Under the pieces are notes generated by a model. The model saw only the letters and a program-made list of their open reading frames with translations. It was not told where the DNA came from and ran no database searches. This document shows positions 45,426 through 54,706 of a stretch of DNA of 64,000 bases, one piece after another (position 1 is the stretch's first letter; each line of letters opens with the position of its first letter). The stretch spans positions 2,728,001 to 2,792,000 of the forward strand of contig NZ_CP041040.1 of assembly GCF_006385575.1 (NCBI RefSeq), written 5' to 3'. Source of the stretch: Microbacterium foliorum (GTDB lineage Bacteria; Actinomycetota; Actinomycetes; Actinomycetales; Microbacteriaceae). The position numbers and the translations under genes were made by a program.

Positions 45426-46847
45426 ATGACTGAATTCTCCGACATCCAGACCCGAGAGATCGGTCTGCAGAAAGCCCTCACCGCACGGCAGCTCGGCATG
45501 ATCGCGCTCGGCGGCGCGATCGGCACCGGACTGTTCCTCGGCAGCCGGTTCGCGATCGGATTCGCCGGCCCCAGCGTCGTGCTGAGCTATCTGATCGGCG
45601 GCATGATCGCCCTGCTACTGATGGCGGGGCTCGCCGAGATGACCGTTCAGCACCCGACCTCCGGGTCGTTCGGCGCATATGCCGAGCATTACATCGGGCC
45701 GCTCGCCGGATTCCTCGTGCGCTACATGTACTGGGGGTGCATCGTGCTCGCCGTCGGCACCGAGGTCACTGCCGTCGGCGAGTACATGCAGCTGTGGTTC
45801 CCCGACATCCCGCCGTGGATCTGGGTCATCCTGTTCGGCGGAGCGCTGATCCTCGTGAACGCGATGAACGTCAAGAGCTTCGGCACACTCGAATACTGGT
45901 TCTCTGCGATCAAGGTCTTCGCGATCATCTCGTTCATCGTGGTCGCGGGCTGGCTGGTCTTCTTCTCGGGAGACCAGAAGCGTGGGGTGCACAACTGGGC
46001 GGCAGAGGGCGGCTTCATGCCGAACGGACTGAGCGGCATGTGGTTCGCCGTGATCGTCTCGATCTTCAGTTACCTCAGCATCGAGATGATCGCGGTCGCA
46101 GCCGGTGAGGCCACCGAACCGGAGAAGGCGGTGAAGAAGGCCTTCAAGGTCACCGCCTTCCGACTGCTCGTCTTCTACATCCTGACACTGTCGCTGATCG
46201 TCTCCATCGCGCCGGTCTCCGAGATCCTCTCCGGATCGAGCCCGTTCGTCACGGTCATGCAGGTCATCGGCATCCCCTTCGCGGACTCCGTGCTGAACTT
46301 CGTCGTGATCATCGCCGCGCTGTCGGCCATGAACAGCCAGCTCTACATCTCTACGCGCATGATGTTTTCGCTATCGCGCGCCGGCGAGGCCCCGCGGATG
46401 TTCGGCAAGGTCGGCAGGAACGGCGCTCCGCTGAACGCCCTGCTGCTCTCGACGGGCGGCATCGCGGTCGCGACCGTGATCTACGTGCTGAACCCGGCCG
46501 ATGCCTTCGCGATGATGTTCGCGATCTCGATGTTCGGGGCGCTCTTCACGTGGTTCATGATCTTCGTGACCCACGTCGCGTTCCGCCGCCGCCTGGCCGC
46601 GCGCGGCGAGAAGCCGAAGTACTCCGTGTGGGGTTCGCGGCCGGGCGCGATCATCGGAGCCATGCTGATGCTGGCGATCGCCGTCTCGACCGCGCTTACC
46701 GAGGAGTTCCGTTCGACGCTCCCCTTCGGGGTCCCATGCCTCGCCGTCGCGATCGGCGCGTTCTTCCTCGTGCAGCGGCGACGACGGACGCAAGACGCTG
46801 CACCGATCGGCTCTGCGTTGAGCGCCGGAAAGAACCGCGATTCTTGA
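45426..46847 (+). CDS. Amino acid permease (AAT/APC family, GabP-like)
   Basis: This 473-aa inner-membrane transporter has about 12 helices. The start is ATG 45426 ([20 protein letters not shown]) after TGGAAGGACAGCC. The AAT signature [20 protein letters not shown] is at the N-terminus, with [20 protein letters not shown] and the conserved Glu-rich [20 protein letters not shown]. Members carry GABA, histidine, proline or aromatic amino acids; GabP is a good match by pattern but the substrate is not certain. Confidence 0.92.
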   Translation: MTEFSDIQTREIGLQKALTARQLGMIALGGAIGTGLFLGSRFAIGFAGPSVVLSYLIGGMIALLLMAGLAEMTVQHPTSGSFGAYAEHYIGPLAGFLVRYMYWGCIVLAVGTEVTAVGEYMQLWFPDIPPWIWVILFGGALILVNAMNVKSFGTLEYWFSAIKVFAIISFIVVAGWLVFFSGDQKRGVHNWAAEGGFMPNGLSGMWFAVIVSIFSYLSIEMIAVAAGEATEPEKAVKKAFKVTAFRLLVFYILTLSLIVSIAPVSEILSGSSPFVTVMQVIGIPFADSVLNFVVIIAALSAMNSQLYISTRMMFSLSRAGEAPRMFGKVGRNGAPLNALLLSTGGIAVATVIYVLNPADAFAMMFAISMFGALFTWFMIFVTHVAFRRRLAARGEKPKYSVWGSRPGAIIGAMLMLAIAVSTALTEEFRSTLPFGVPCLAVAIGAFFLVQRRRRTQDAAPIGSALSAGKNRDS

Positions 46848-46896
46848 TGACATCCGCCCCCTCACCGACCGGTCCCACCCGAGTACGCTCGTAGTC

Positions 46897-48096
46897 GTGA
46901 CCGAACGCGCTCCTCTCTCTCGCAAGCTCTCCGCCATCGCCGAATCCGCGACCCTCAAGGTCGACGCCAAGGCGAAGGCCCTCAAAGCCGAAGGCAAGCC
47001 CGTCATCTCGTATGCCGCGGGCGAGCCCGACTTCGCGACGCCGCAGTTCATCGTGGACGCAGCGGCCGAGGCCCTCGCCGACCCGGCGAGCTACCGCTAC
47101 ACCCCGGCTCCGGGACTTCCCGCACTGCGGGAGGCGATCGCAGCGAAGACGCTGCGCGACTCGGGACTCGAGGTCTCGCCGAGCCAGGTCATCGTGACCA
47201 ACGGCGGCAAGCAGTCGGTGTATCAGGCGTTCCAGGCGGTGGTGAACCCCGGCGACGAGGTGCTGCTGCCCGCTCCGTACTGGACCACCTACCCCGAGGC
47301 GATCCGCCTCGCCGACGGCACCCCCGTCGAGGTGTTCGCGGGCGCCGACCAGGACTACAAGGTCACGGTCGAGCAGCTCGAGGCGGCCCGCACCGAGCGC
47401 ACCACCGCGCTGGTGTTCGTCTCCCCCTCGAACCCGACCGGCTCGGTGTACACGGCCGAAGAGACCAAGGCCATCGGCGAGTGGGCTCTCGAGCACGGCA
47501 TCTGGATCATCTCCGACGAGATCTACCAGAACCTCACCTACGAGGGCGTCAAGGCGACCTCGATCGTCGAGGCCGTGCCCGAGGTGGCCGGCCAGACGAT
47601 CCTCGTCAACGGCGTCGCGAAGACCTACGCCATGACCGGGTGGCGCGTGGGCTGGATGGTCGGACCCGCGGATGCCATCAAGGTCGCCGCCAACCTGCAG
47701 TCCCACCTGTCGAGCAACGTGAACAACGTCGCCCAGAAGGCCGCGATCGCCGCACTCAACGGCCCGCAGACCGAGGCCGAGCAGTTCCGCGAGGCGTTCG
47801 ACCGCCGTCGCCGCCTGATCGTCTTGGAGCTGTCGAAGATCGACGGTCTCGTCGTGCCCAACCCGCTCGGCGCCTTCTACGTCTACCCGGACGTGCAGGG
47901 TCTGCTCGGCCGCACGTGGGGCGGCAAGACACCGACCACATCGCTCGAACTCGCCGACCTCATCCTCGAGCAGGCCGAGGTGGCCGTGGTCCCCGGCGAG
48001 GCGTTCGGTCCCTCCGGCTACATCCGCATGTCGTACGCACTCGGCGACGACCAGCTTCTCGAGGGCGTGCAGCGCCTGCAGCGCCTGTTCAGCTGA
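46897..48096 (+). CDS. aspC: Aspartate-type aminotransferase (PLP class I)
   Basis: This 399-aa class I aminotransferase of the Ib (AspB) subgroup, acting on aspartate/2-oxoglutarate, has [40 protein letters not shown] and the PLP lysine in [20 protein letters not shown]. The GTG at 46897 has no strong ribosome site; AGTACGCTCGTAGTC precedes it and it may be leaderless. In many actinobacteria a gene of this type sits beside tRNA-Trp-secE-nusG; here it is 43 kb away, which suggests rearrangement or insertion between them. Confidence 0.93.
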   Translation: MTERAPLSRKLSAIAESATLKVDAKAKALKAEGKPVISYAAGEPDFATPQFIVDAAAEALADPASYRYTPAPGLPALREAIAAKTLRDSGLEVSPSQVIVTNGGKQSVYQAFQAVVNPGDEVLLPAPYWTTYPEAIRLADGTPVEVFAGADQDYKVTVEQLEAARTERTTALVFVSPSNPTGSVYTAEETKAIGEWALEHGIWIISDEIYQNLTYEGVKATSIVEAVPEVAGQTILVNGVAKTYAMTGWRVGWMVGPADAIKVAANLQSHLSSNVNNVAQKAAIAALNGPQTEAEQFREAFDRRRRLIVLELSKIDGLVVPNPLGAFYVYPDVQGLLGRTWGGKTPTTSLELADLILEQAEVAVVPGEAFGPSGYIRMSYALGDDQLLEGVQRLQRLFS

Positions 48097-48121
48097 GTCG
48101 CTCCCGCGCCCGGCTGCAACG

Positions 48122-48165
48122 GCCGAGACCCCCTCGCATCCGCCCGGACACGAGGGGGTCTCGGC
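48122..48165. terminator. Two-way terminator between aspC and the convergent operon
   Basis: GCCGAGACCCCCTCG (48122-48136) pairs perfectly with 48151-48165, followed by GTTTC. It lies 25 bp past the aspC stop and 38 bp from the end of the VOC gene. Confidence 0.8.
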
Positions 48166-48203
48166 GTTTCGGTCGGGCCGAGCGAACCGAGCCCGGCCCG
48201 TGC

Positions 48204-48605
48204 TCACGCCTCGTCGTGGAATCCGATCAGCCAGCGGATGCCGTAGCGATCGATGACCGTACCGTCGTAGTCGCCCCAGGGGCGCTTCTGCAGCGCGTCG
48301 ATCACTCTGCCCTCCTTCGAGAGCTGGTCGAACCAGCTGGTCAGCGTCGACGCATCCGCCGTGCCGAGCAGCGAGAGGAACATCCCGCTCATCTGCACCG
48401 CGTCGTCATCGGCGCCGGCATCCGCACCCGCGAGCTCGACGGGCCCCGTGAGCTGTCCGTGTGCGATCGCATCCGCCGGCCCGTCGTGGCGCGCGGCACC
48501 GGCGTAGTCGAGCAGCTGGAGCTTCCCACCGAAGACCGACCGGTAGTGCTCCAGCGCTTCGGCTGCGTTCCCGGGAAACAGGAGGTAGGGGATCAGTCCG
48601 CTCAT
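48204..48605 (-). CDS. VOC/PhnB-like glyoxalase-superfamily protein
   Basis: This 133-aa protein has the YjdN/PhnB-type vicinal oxygen chelate fold: MSGLIPYLLFPGNAAEALEH at the start and the ending WGDYDGTVIDRYGIRWLIGF. Such proteins have no agreed function; the family is often called 3-demethylubiquinone-9 3-methyltransferase-like by old annotation. It lies 31 bp downstream of the adenylate-forming enzyme gene and may be the last gene of that transcription unit. Confidence 0.9.
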   Translation of the reverse strand: MSGLIPYLLFPGNAAEALEHYRSVFGGKLQLLDYAGAARHDGPADAIAHGQLTGPVELAGADAGADDDAVQMSGMFLSLLGTADASTLTSWFDQLSKEGRVIDALQKRPWGDYDGTVIDRYGIRWLIGFHDEA

Positions 48606-48636
48606 GCCGCGAGTGTACGGCGAACCGGCGACGTTG

Positions 48637-49998
48637 TCAGTCGGGCACGGCACTGCGGTAGCGCCGCGGCTTGCCTTCGCCGAGGTCGATCAGGCGCTCG
48701 ACCTGCCGCAGCTCGAACTCGACCCCGAGCAGCGCGCCCAGAGCCGAGCGGATGCCGGACTCGTCTCCGCCGACGATCACGGCGTGCACGCGACCGGCGG
48801 CATCCTGGTCGATCGACCACCCCTGCGCCCCGTGTGCCTGCAGATGCTGCGTGAGCTCGACGCAGGGCACGAGTGTGCCGTCGCCGGCCCGGAACCGCGT
48901 GTTCTCTCGCCCCTCGAGATCGGCGATCCCCACCGCCCCGCCGTCGAGGTGCACCAGGCGCCCGTAGTCGCCCGTGCGGTACCTCACCAGCGGCAGCAGA
49001 GGGTTCTCTCCCGCGGTCACGACGATCTCGCCCATCGCTCCCGGCGGCAGCGCGACCTCGCGTCGAGGATCCCACACCTCGACGTGCACGCGGCGATCGA
49101 GCACTCGGAACGGACCGTCGTCGATGCGCGCGGCGATCGGGCGCGTCTCGTGCAACCCGTACACGTCGACCACGGGGCACTCGAACGCCGCCTCGAGTCG
49201 TGCGCGCAATGCGGCCGACAGCGCCATCGCGCCGGAGAAGATCACGGCGGGATGCAGCACCGAGTCGAGCCCGGCGTCGAGCAGCTCGGCGAGGCTGGTC
49301 GGGTGCCCGCTGAGGATCTGCGGATCCGCCTCGGCCAGGAATCGGGAGCGGGCGCCGAGACCTCTCCACGACGTCGGATGCAGGTTGAGCCGCGCCATCG
49401 CCCGGTGCGCGAAGCTCGAGATCACCGACACGTAGGTGAAGGCCTGCCGCTGGAAGACGAGGTTCGCCACGGTCATCCGCTCGCCGTCGATCGTCACCGA
49501 GGCGCCCGCAGACGCCGCGAGCGCGACCAGCAGGTGGAAGCCGCGCGCGACCTCCTCGACGTCATCGGGGATGAGCAGCGCTGCACCGGTCGACCCGGAG
49601 CTCGTGCCGTGCAGCATCCGGGAGAGATCCGCATCGAGCGGAACGAACGCTGCGAGGTCGTCGACGAGGTCCGCCCGCGAGATCGTGGGGAAGTCATCGA
49701 GCGTGCAGCCAGTCGGCATCCCGCGGTAGCGCAGCGTGCGTCGTGCTGCGGCGAGATGGTCGGTCAGCCAGTCGTCGGTCGAGAGCGGATGCCGCACCCG
49801 CTGCACCTGTTCGGCGGTGAGGCGGTCGCCCGTGGCGTGCGTCCAGTGCGGGGCGTCGGGGTGCTCTCGCCAGTGGCTCAGCCGAGCACTGCCTGCGGCG
49901 TCGAGCGTCGGCCAGCGCTCGGCGTCGGAGAGCACTGCGGCCTCCCCCGGTGCGTATTCGGCGAGCACGAGCGCCCCTCGGAGGTCGGGGTCACTCAC
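48637..49998 (-). CDS. PaaK-type adenylate-forming enzyme of the MoxR/VWA cluster
   Basis: This 453-aa ANL-superfamily enzyme resembles phenylacetate-CoA ligase. It has the phosphate-binding loop HGTSSGSTGAALLIPDD, the motif VYGLHETRP, and YRTGDYGRL for ribose binding. The C-terminal lid is short (from about 345) and ends with GEGKPRRYRS, whose Lys may be the second-half catalytic residue. GTG 49998 overlaps the upstream gene by 8 bp, so translation is coupled. It may activate a small acid or modify a protein with AMP; there is no CoA-ligase pathway next to it, which makes the substrate a real question. Confidence 0.85.
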   Translation of the reverse strand: MSDPDLRGALVLAEYAPGEAAVLSDAERWPTLDAAGSARLSHWREHPDAPHWTHATGDRLTAEQVQRVRHPLSTDDWLTDHLAAARRTLRYRGMPTGCTLDDFPTISRADLVDDLAAFVPLDADLSRMLHGTSSGSTGAALLIPDDVEEVARGFHLLVALAASAGASVTIDGERMTVANLVFQRQAFTYVSVISSFAHRAMARLNLHPTSWRGLGARSRFLAEADPQILSGHPTSLAELLDAGLDSVLHPAVIFSGAMALSAALRARLEAAFECPVVDVYGLHETRPIAARIDDGPFRVLDRRVHVEVWDPRREVALPPGAMGEIVVTAGENPLLPLVRYRTGDYGRLVHLDGGAVGIADLEGRENTRFRAGDGTLVPCVELTQHLQAHGAQGWSIDQDAAGRVHAVIVGGDESGIRSALGALLGVEFELRQVERLIDLGEGKPRRYRSAVPD

Positions 49999-50599
49999 TG
50001 GAGTACCGCGCAGCCGCCTCCTTGCGGCGCGCCTCTGCGAGCTTGCGAGCGATCTCGGCCCTGTGCCGGTGTCCCTCGAACGCATCGGCGAGCGCCCGAT
50101 TGCGGGCGAGCGAGTCGCAGGCCGCCAGCAGTGAGGCGGCGGTCGCGGCATCCTCACCCGCCGGAAGGAACCCGCACCAGAGCAGGAAGGTGCGTGCCGC
50201 TTCAGTGCGCCGTTCATCGTCTGAGGTCCACTCCGACGGCGACGCGACCGGGGCGACGCGCAGTGCGAGCGCGTCGACGGCAAGGCCGGCCCACCCGCTC
50301 GCGAGCGCCGGCTCGAGCGGCTCGATGACGCCTTCGCTGGCGACGAGCCACAGTCCGATCGCGGCACCCTGGCGCACACGCGGGTCGTCGTCGAACCTCG
50401 ACGCGACGATCTGCCCACCCAGGACGTCTCCGGCGAGCGCTCGGAGCGAGATGCGCTCGTCGAGGAACTCCTGCGGGATGCGGGAGATCCGCCCGGCGAC
50501 GGACTCGAGTGACGGCCCCGGTCTCGCGCGAGCCCAGGCCTCGGCCTCGCCGTCTGAGCGCTCGCTCCAGGCGGCGAGCAGCGCCTCGGTGTCAGCCAT
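49991..50599 (-). CDS. Unknown helical protein of the MoxR/VWA cluster
   Basis: This 202-aa protein (MADTEALLAAWSERSDGEAE) is predicted to be almost wholly alpha-helical and contains segments such as DDPRVRQGAAIGLWLVASEG that look like a HEAT-type pair. The C-terminus is a charged helix (HRHRAEIARKLAEARRKEAA). No known family is recognised. The start overlaps the VWA gene stop by 8 bp (ATGGCTGA), and its stop overlaps the adenylate-forming gene, so it is a fixed member of the cluster, perhaps a scaffold. Confidence 0.75.
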   Translation of the reverse strand: MADTEALLAAWSERSDGEAEAWARARPGPSLESVAGRISRIPQEFLDERISLRALAGDVLGGQIVASRFDDDPRVRQGAAIGLWLVASEGVIEPLEPALASGWAGLAVDALALRVAPVASPSEWTSDDERRTEAARTFLLWCGFLPAGEDAATAASLLAACDSLARNRALADAFEGHRHRAEIARKLAEARRKEAAARYSSE

Positions 50600-52466
50600 G
50601 CAGCGCCGCCGCGAGTGCCGCGCACGCAGCGGGTGCCTCGGCCATCGTCCGGAGGTACACCACGTCGTAACCGTCGCGTTCTGCGAGTGTCGCGACCTGG
50701 TGTCGGGGGTCCATGAGCACGAGCGTACCCGTCGTGAGCACCTCGCGAACGGCCCTGGCGACGCCGGCGTACGGCTCATTGCCCACCCCGAACATCGACA
50801 CGAGCCCGTCATCCGACAGCACCACCACATGACGAGGTGCGTCTTCCCCTGCCGCAGGAAGACCGGCGTATCTGGCGGAGTAGAGGTCGAGCGGGAACGA
50901 CGTGGATCGCCCGAAGAACAGCGAGATCGCGGCGACGATCTCCGACGGATCGCGGCCGAAGCGCGGCATCCCCGCCACGTCGCCGGCTCCCGAGAAGCTG
51001 GTCACCCTGACCCGACCGCCGCCGCGGAGGATCGAGAGCGCGAGGATCGTTCCCGCGAGCACCGCGGGCGAGCCCTGCCGCGGATGCGTCATGGAACCCG
51101 ACGAGTCGATGTAGAGGTCGAGTTCGAGACTCGTCTCCTGCACGAGGGGTTCGTCATCGAGCTCGGAGCGCCGGCGGGTGGTGACGCCGGGGATCACGGT
51201 GCCCGAGCGCATCGTCAGCGGCCAGTCGAGGTCGGCGAGCGCATCGCCCACCTCCCACAGCTCGTCAGGACCGGGGATGCCGCCGATCGGCGTCGCGGGT
51301 GCAGGGCGCGTGTACGGGCGCACCCACCTGGCCGCCTCGTTGCGGTACCAGGCGGCGAGCACGGCATCCTCGCCGCTCTCGCTGTACAACGCGAGCGTCC
51401 GCGCGATCGTCAGACGCTGGCCGTCCTTTCGCGACCCCGCATCCGACACCTCTTCCGCGGCATCCTCGTCATCAGGGTCGAGCACCATGCCCGGATGCCG
51501 GGGCAGGTCGTCTCGCAGACGCTGGTCGGCGAGGATGCGACCGAGCTCCTCGGCCGTCGCCGGTGCGTCGTCGACACCGCATCCGCTGACCGGCTCTCGG
51601 GCGCCACTCTGAGCGGCCCCCTCCAGCTCGGCCAGGTACGGCGCGGCGATCACGCCGAATCGGGCGGCACCCGAGACCGGGTCGGTGCCGAAGGTGCGCA
51701 CGGTGTCGGCGATGAGCGCGGCGTCCACTCCGGGGTTGGTGGCGGTCGCGCCGGCGAGCTCGGCGGCCACCCGCGCACTCTCGGCCTGCGCCTCACGCAG
51801 CAGGCGCTCCTTTTCGCGGTGCTTCTCGGGAATCCGACTCAGCGGCACGAGGGAGTTCTGTGCGAGAGTCCGGGCCGGCCGCGGCGGCGGCTCGAGCGCG
51901 CACAGGGTGCCGGAGGGCAGCTGCCACAGCAGCTCGTATGCCCGGCAGTACACCCACCACAGCCGGTCGGTGCTTCCCTGGGGTGCCGGGTAGAGGGCAC
52001 GGCCGAGACGCACGATGCCGAGGTCGCGGGTGGAGGTGGCCGCGATCCCCGGCTCTGCGCGCTGCAGCTGCGCGAGGCGCGTGTTGACCAGCAGATCGCT
52101 CCACAGGTTCGACAGACGTCGTGCTCCCTCCCCCGGGTTCGAGTGCAGCGACACGGCGGCGATGGCCTTGGCCATCTGATGGTCGATCTTGAGCGCATCG
52201 ATCCGGGTACTGGGAGCGAGCACATGGTGCCCGATCTCGTGGGCGAACATGCTCCACAGCTCATCGGACAGGCCGCGCTCGGCGAGGTAGTGAGGGTCGA
52301 CGGTCACCGACGGCGGGAACGAGAACCAGGCCGGTGCGCCGTGCTCGTCGGCGGCTCCCGGGCGCACCGCCGGATCGTCGAGCCGCACCCGCCACAGAGC
52401 CAGCGCCCGCTCCCACGCCGCGCGGGCGTCGTCGCTGAGCGGCAGTCGATCGGCAGGAGCTTTCAC
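50592..52466 (-). CDS. Fused HExxH-domain and VWA-domain protein
   Basis: This 624-aa protein starts at GTG 52466 (MKAPADRLPLSDDARAAWER), overlapping the previous stop as GTGA. The N-terminal third carries a zinc-protease-like motif, MFAHEIGHHVLAPS, with HEIGH at residues 76-80. The C-terminal region from about residue 445 is a von Willebrand A domain with an intact MIDAS motif (DLYIDSSGSMTHP; Asp-x-Ser-x-Ser near 453) and later VVVLSDDGLVSMFG. VWA proteins are the usual partners of MoxR ATPases, and the MoxR gene is two genes upstream. Either the HEIGH part is a working peptidase, or a degenerate structural domain; downstream Glu ligand not identified. Confidence 0.85.
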   Translation of the reverse strand: MKAPADRLPLSDDARAAWERALALWRVRLDDPAVRPGAADEHGAPAWFSFPPSVTVDPHYLAERGLSDELWSMFAHEIGHHVLAPSTRIDALKIDHQMAKAIAAVSLHSNPGEGARRLSNLWSDLLVNTRLAQLQRAEPGIAATSTRDLGIVRLGRALYPAPQGSTDRLWWVYCRAYELLWQLPSGTLCALEPPPRPARTLAQNSLVPLSRIPEKHREKERLLREAQAESARVAAELAGATATNPGVDAALIADTVRTFGTDPVSGAARFGVIAAPYLAELEGAAQSGAREPVSGCGVDDAPATAEELGRILADQRLRDDLPRHPGMVLDPDDEDAAEEVSDAGSRKDGQRLTIARTLALYSESGEDAVLAAWYRNEAARWVRPYTRPAPATPIGGIPGPDELWEVGDALADLDWPLTMRSGTVIPGVTTRRRSELDDEPLVQETSLELDLYIDSSGSMTHPRQGSPAVLAGTILALSILRGGGRVRVTSFSGAGDVAGMPRFGRDPSEIVAAISLFFGRSTSFPLDLYSARYAGLPAAGEDAPRHVVVLSDDGLVSMFGVGNEPYAGVARAVREVLTTGTLVLMDPRHQVATLAERDGYDVVYLRTMAEAPAACAALAAALHG

Positions 52467-53137
52467 GCCTGATCCCTCACGTGCACCCACGCGAGATGCG
52501 TGTCCGGTCCGATGACGATGCTCACCCCGTCATCGCGGGAGTGCACCGTGCTCGGCGCCTCGGAGAGCACGGAGAGCCGCGCACCCCAGACATCGCTGTC
52601 GAGTCGCCACCACGAGCCCGCGACCAGGAGGGCGAAGGCTCCGGCATCCGCCAGGGTCTCGACGCGCTCGGGAGGCCGGATCCACGCTCCTCCGATTCCG
52701 CGGAACCCACCGACGGCGAGCACATACCCGCGCTGATCGACGCGGCCGGGCCACCAGAATCGATCCGTCTGCTGCCGGCGCCGGAACTCGTCGAGCACAT
52801 CGACTCCGACTCCGAGCGTCGCCGCGGCGGCCAGACGCTGCTCGGGGGTGTCGAGATGCCCGAGGCGAGCGAGTGCGTCATCGCGCAGACCGAGAGCACC
52901 CGAGCGCCACGCGGCGATCGCGACGAGATCGAGCGCCCGGTCGCGATCGGTCGCCGCTGCAGGATCCTGCTCCACTCCTGCGGCGAGCGCCCTGGCGAAC
53001 AGGAGCGGATCACCGTGAGCGCCACGCACCGAGGCCGACGCGAGCGCGGTGTCGAGCCCGGCGGCGGAGAGATCGGGCAGCTCTGCGGGAGGGAACGGCG
53101 CCGGCGCATTCGCCAGCTTCACGGGGACGCGATTCAC
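52463..53137 (-). CDS. Unknown Trp-rich protein between MoxR and VWA genes
   Basis: This 224-aa protein (GTG start at 53137, overlapping the MoxR stop as GTGA) belongs to no family I recognise. The first 110 residues are helical and Ala-rich (LAAGVEQDPAAATDRDRALD). The rest looks like beta structure with TDRFWWPGRVDQRGYVLAVG, LLVAGSWWRLDSDVWGARLS and a final VIGPDTHLAWVHVRDQA. Its fixed place between the AAA+ and VWA genes suggests it is a third subunit of the complex. Confidence 0.75.
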   Translation of the reverse strand: MNRVPVKLANAPAPFPPAELPDLSAAGLDTALASASVRGAHGDPLLFARALAAGVEQDPAAATDRDRALDLVAIAAWRSGALGLRDDALARLGHLDTPEQRLAAAATLGVGVDVLDEFRRRQQTDRFWWPGRVDQRGYVLAVGGFRGIGGAWIRPPERVETLADAGAFALLVAGSWWRLDSDVWGARLSVLSEAPSTVHSRDDGVSIVIGPDTHLAWVHVRDQA

Positions 53138-54702
53138 CCGCGCAGCTCCTGCCAGCGCACGTAGGCCGTGTACCGCTGATGCAGATACTTCAGCGCGATC
53201 ACGTCGTCGAAGTCGCGCCCGTAGAGCTTGCCCACCGTCGCGATCCGGCGCAGCTGGGCCTCGACGGTGGTGATGCGTCGAGACGCCTCGAGCGCCGGGA
53301 GGCCGTCGAGCCCGCGGTCGAACTCGGCGAGCAGGGCGGCGACCGCATCGTCGGCGTCGCGGCCGAGCGCGTCGTACTGGCGGCATGATTGCGTGAACAG
53401 GTCGGCCAGCCAGCTCACCGTGTCTGTGCTGAGCTCGCGCTCCGCCCCGACATCGAACCGGGGATGAGTGGCGTTCGGCAGCAGCTTGCCTCGGAGCACG
53501 AACGGCAGCACCGCCGCGACGTCATCGAGCTCGACCCTATCGGCGCCCCGGAACCACGCGATCGCCTTGGCGTAGATGATGAGCGTCTGCAGAGCACGCA
53601 CCGACAGGCCGTTGCGGGTCTGCGCGCCGAGGTCGATCTCGAGGTCGGCGCCGCTGTTCGCCTCGATCACCTCGCCGACCCGGCCGCCGGCCGTGGTCAC
53701 GACGTCTTTCGTGCGGTACTCGAAGCGGCGTCCGCCGTGCTGCACGAACTCGAAGTGGCTGAGGAAGAATCGCAGGCGCTCGCGCACGGCATCCGGAATC
53801 GGCACCGCGCGGATCTGCGCGCGCATCTCGGTCTGCTCGGCCGAATCGAACGTCAGCTCGGCGGGCACATGCTCTTCGGGCTTCTCCCCCGCCTCGACGC
53901 GGGTGATCAGCTCGTCGAAGAATCGGCTGTTGAATCCTGCCGCCTGCACCGTGACGTCCATCCGGTCGCGGAGGGCCTGGATGACGGGGAAGGTGCCGCC
54001 GCCCGCGTCGTCGTTGGCCGTGAAGAACCAGCTCTCCACCCCGCCGTCCGGCGCGGTGCGGCGCATCTGGTCGTGGCTCTCGACATACCCCTCGGCCACC
54101 ATCGTCAGCAGCGCCGACTGGGTCTTGGTCGGGATGCGGTTGTACTCGTCGATGATCTTGACGGGCAGCCCGAGCCACTCGCGCCAGGCGATGCGGATGT
54201 CGGTGAGACGCTCGGCGGCGACCAGGTCGCGCGGAAGCGGGATGCCGACGAGATCGCTGACCGTCAGCTGCGGCTGCCCCTGCTGCACGCTTCGCCGCAC
54301 ATCGTCGGAGGCGGTACCGGCGAGCACGCCCATGAGCACGGCGACGGTCGTCTTGCCTCGCCCCGGCCCACCGACGAGCAGGCACTTGCCGCCGACCGCG
54401 AAGGTGAGCAGCGGCACGAGGACGTTCGACGAGAACGACGCCTGCGTCGGGAGCGACACCGCGGCCCCGGCATCCCCCAGCCCGATCGACAGCGGCTCTG
54501 CGTGCGAGAACTCCATGTCGTAGTAGGGCGAGATCACCGCACGGTTGACGATCCAGTAGTAGACCTGACGCAGCTTCTCATCCAGCGGCACGGCAGTGCG
54601 CGCGGCCGGGCGGAAGAGATCTTCGGCTGTCAGAGACTCGACGCCGTGGCCGCTGCCGGGGTTCGTGGGTGATGCGGACACTCGGTTCCAGCGGTCGGGC
54701 AT
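53134..54702 (-). CDS. MoxR-type AAA+ ATPase
   Basis: This 522-aa ATPase has Walker A GGPGRGKTT (residues 111-119), Walker B VKIIDEYNRIP (181-191) and sensor 1 in SWFFTANDDAGGG, then FNSRFFDELITRVEAGE. It is longer than typical MoxR (about 330 aa) because of an N-terminal extension and a large C-terminal helical part after RVELDDVAAVLPFVLRGKLL. MoxR ATPases work with VWA proteins as chaperone-like or cofactor-inserting machines. ATG 54702 lies only 4 bp after nadR, with AGGATG 7 bases ahead, so the cluster is co-transcribed with NAD-salvage genes. Confidence 0.9.
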   Translation of the reverse strand: MPDRWNRVSASPTNPGSGHGVESLTAEDLFRPAARTAVPLDEKLRQVYYWIVNRAVISPYYDMEFSHAEPLSIGLGDAGAAVSLPTQASFSSNVLVPLLTFAVGGKCLLVGGPGRGKTTVAVLMGVLAGTASDDVRRSVQQGQPQLTVSDLVGIPLPRDLVAAERLTDIRIAWREWLGLPVKIIDEYNRIPTKTQSALLTMVAEGYVESHDQMRRTAPDGGVESWFFTANDDAGGGTFPVIQALRDRMDVTVQAAGFNSRFFDELITRVEAGEKPEEHVPAELTFDSAEQTEMRAQIRAVPIPDAVRERLRFFLSHFEFVQHGGRRFEYRTKDVVTTAGGRVGEVIEANSGADLEIDLGAQTRNGLSVRALQTLIIYAKAIAWFRGADRVELDDVAAVLPFVLRGKLLPNATHPRFDVGAERELSTDTVSWLADLFTQSCRQYDALGRDADDAVAALLAEFDRGLDGLPALEASRRITTVEAQLRRIATVGKLYGRDFDDVIALKYLHQRYTAYVRWQELRG

Positions 54703-54706
54703 GCGA

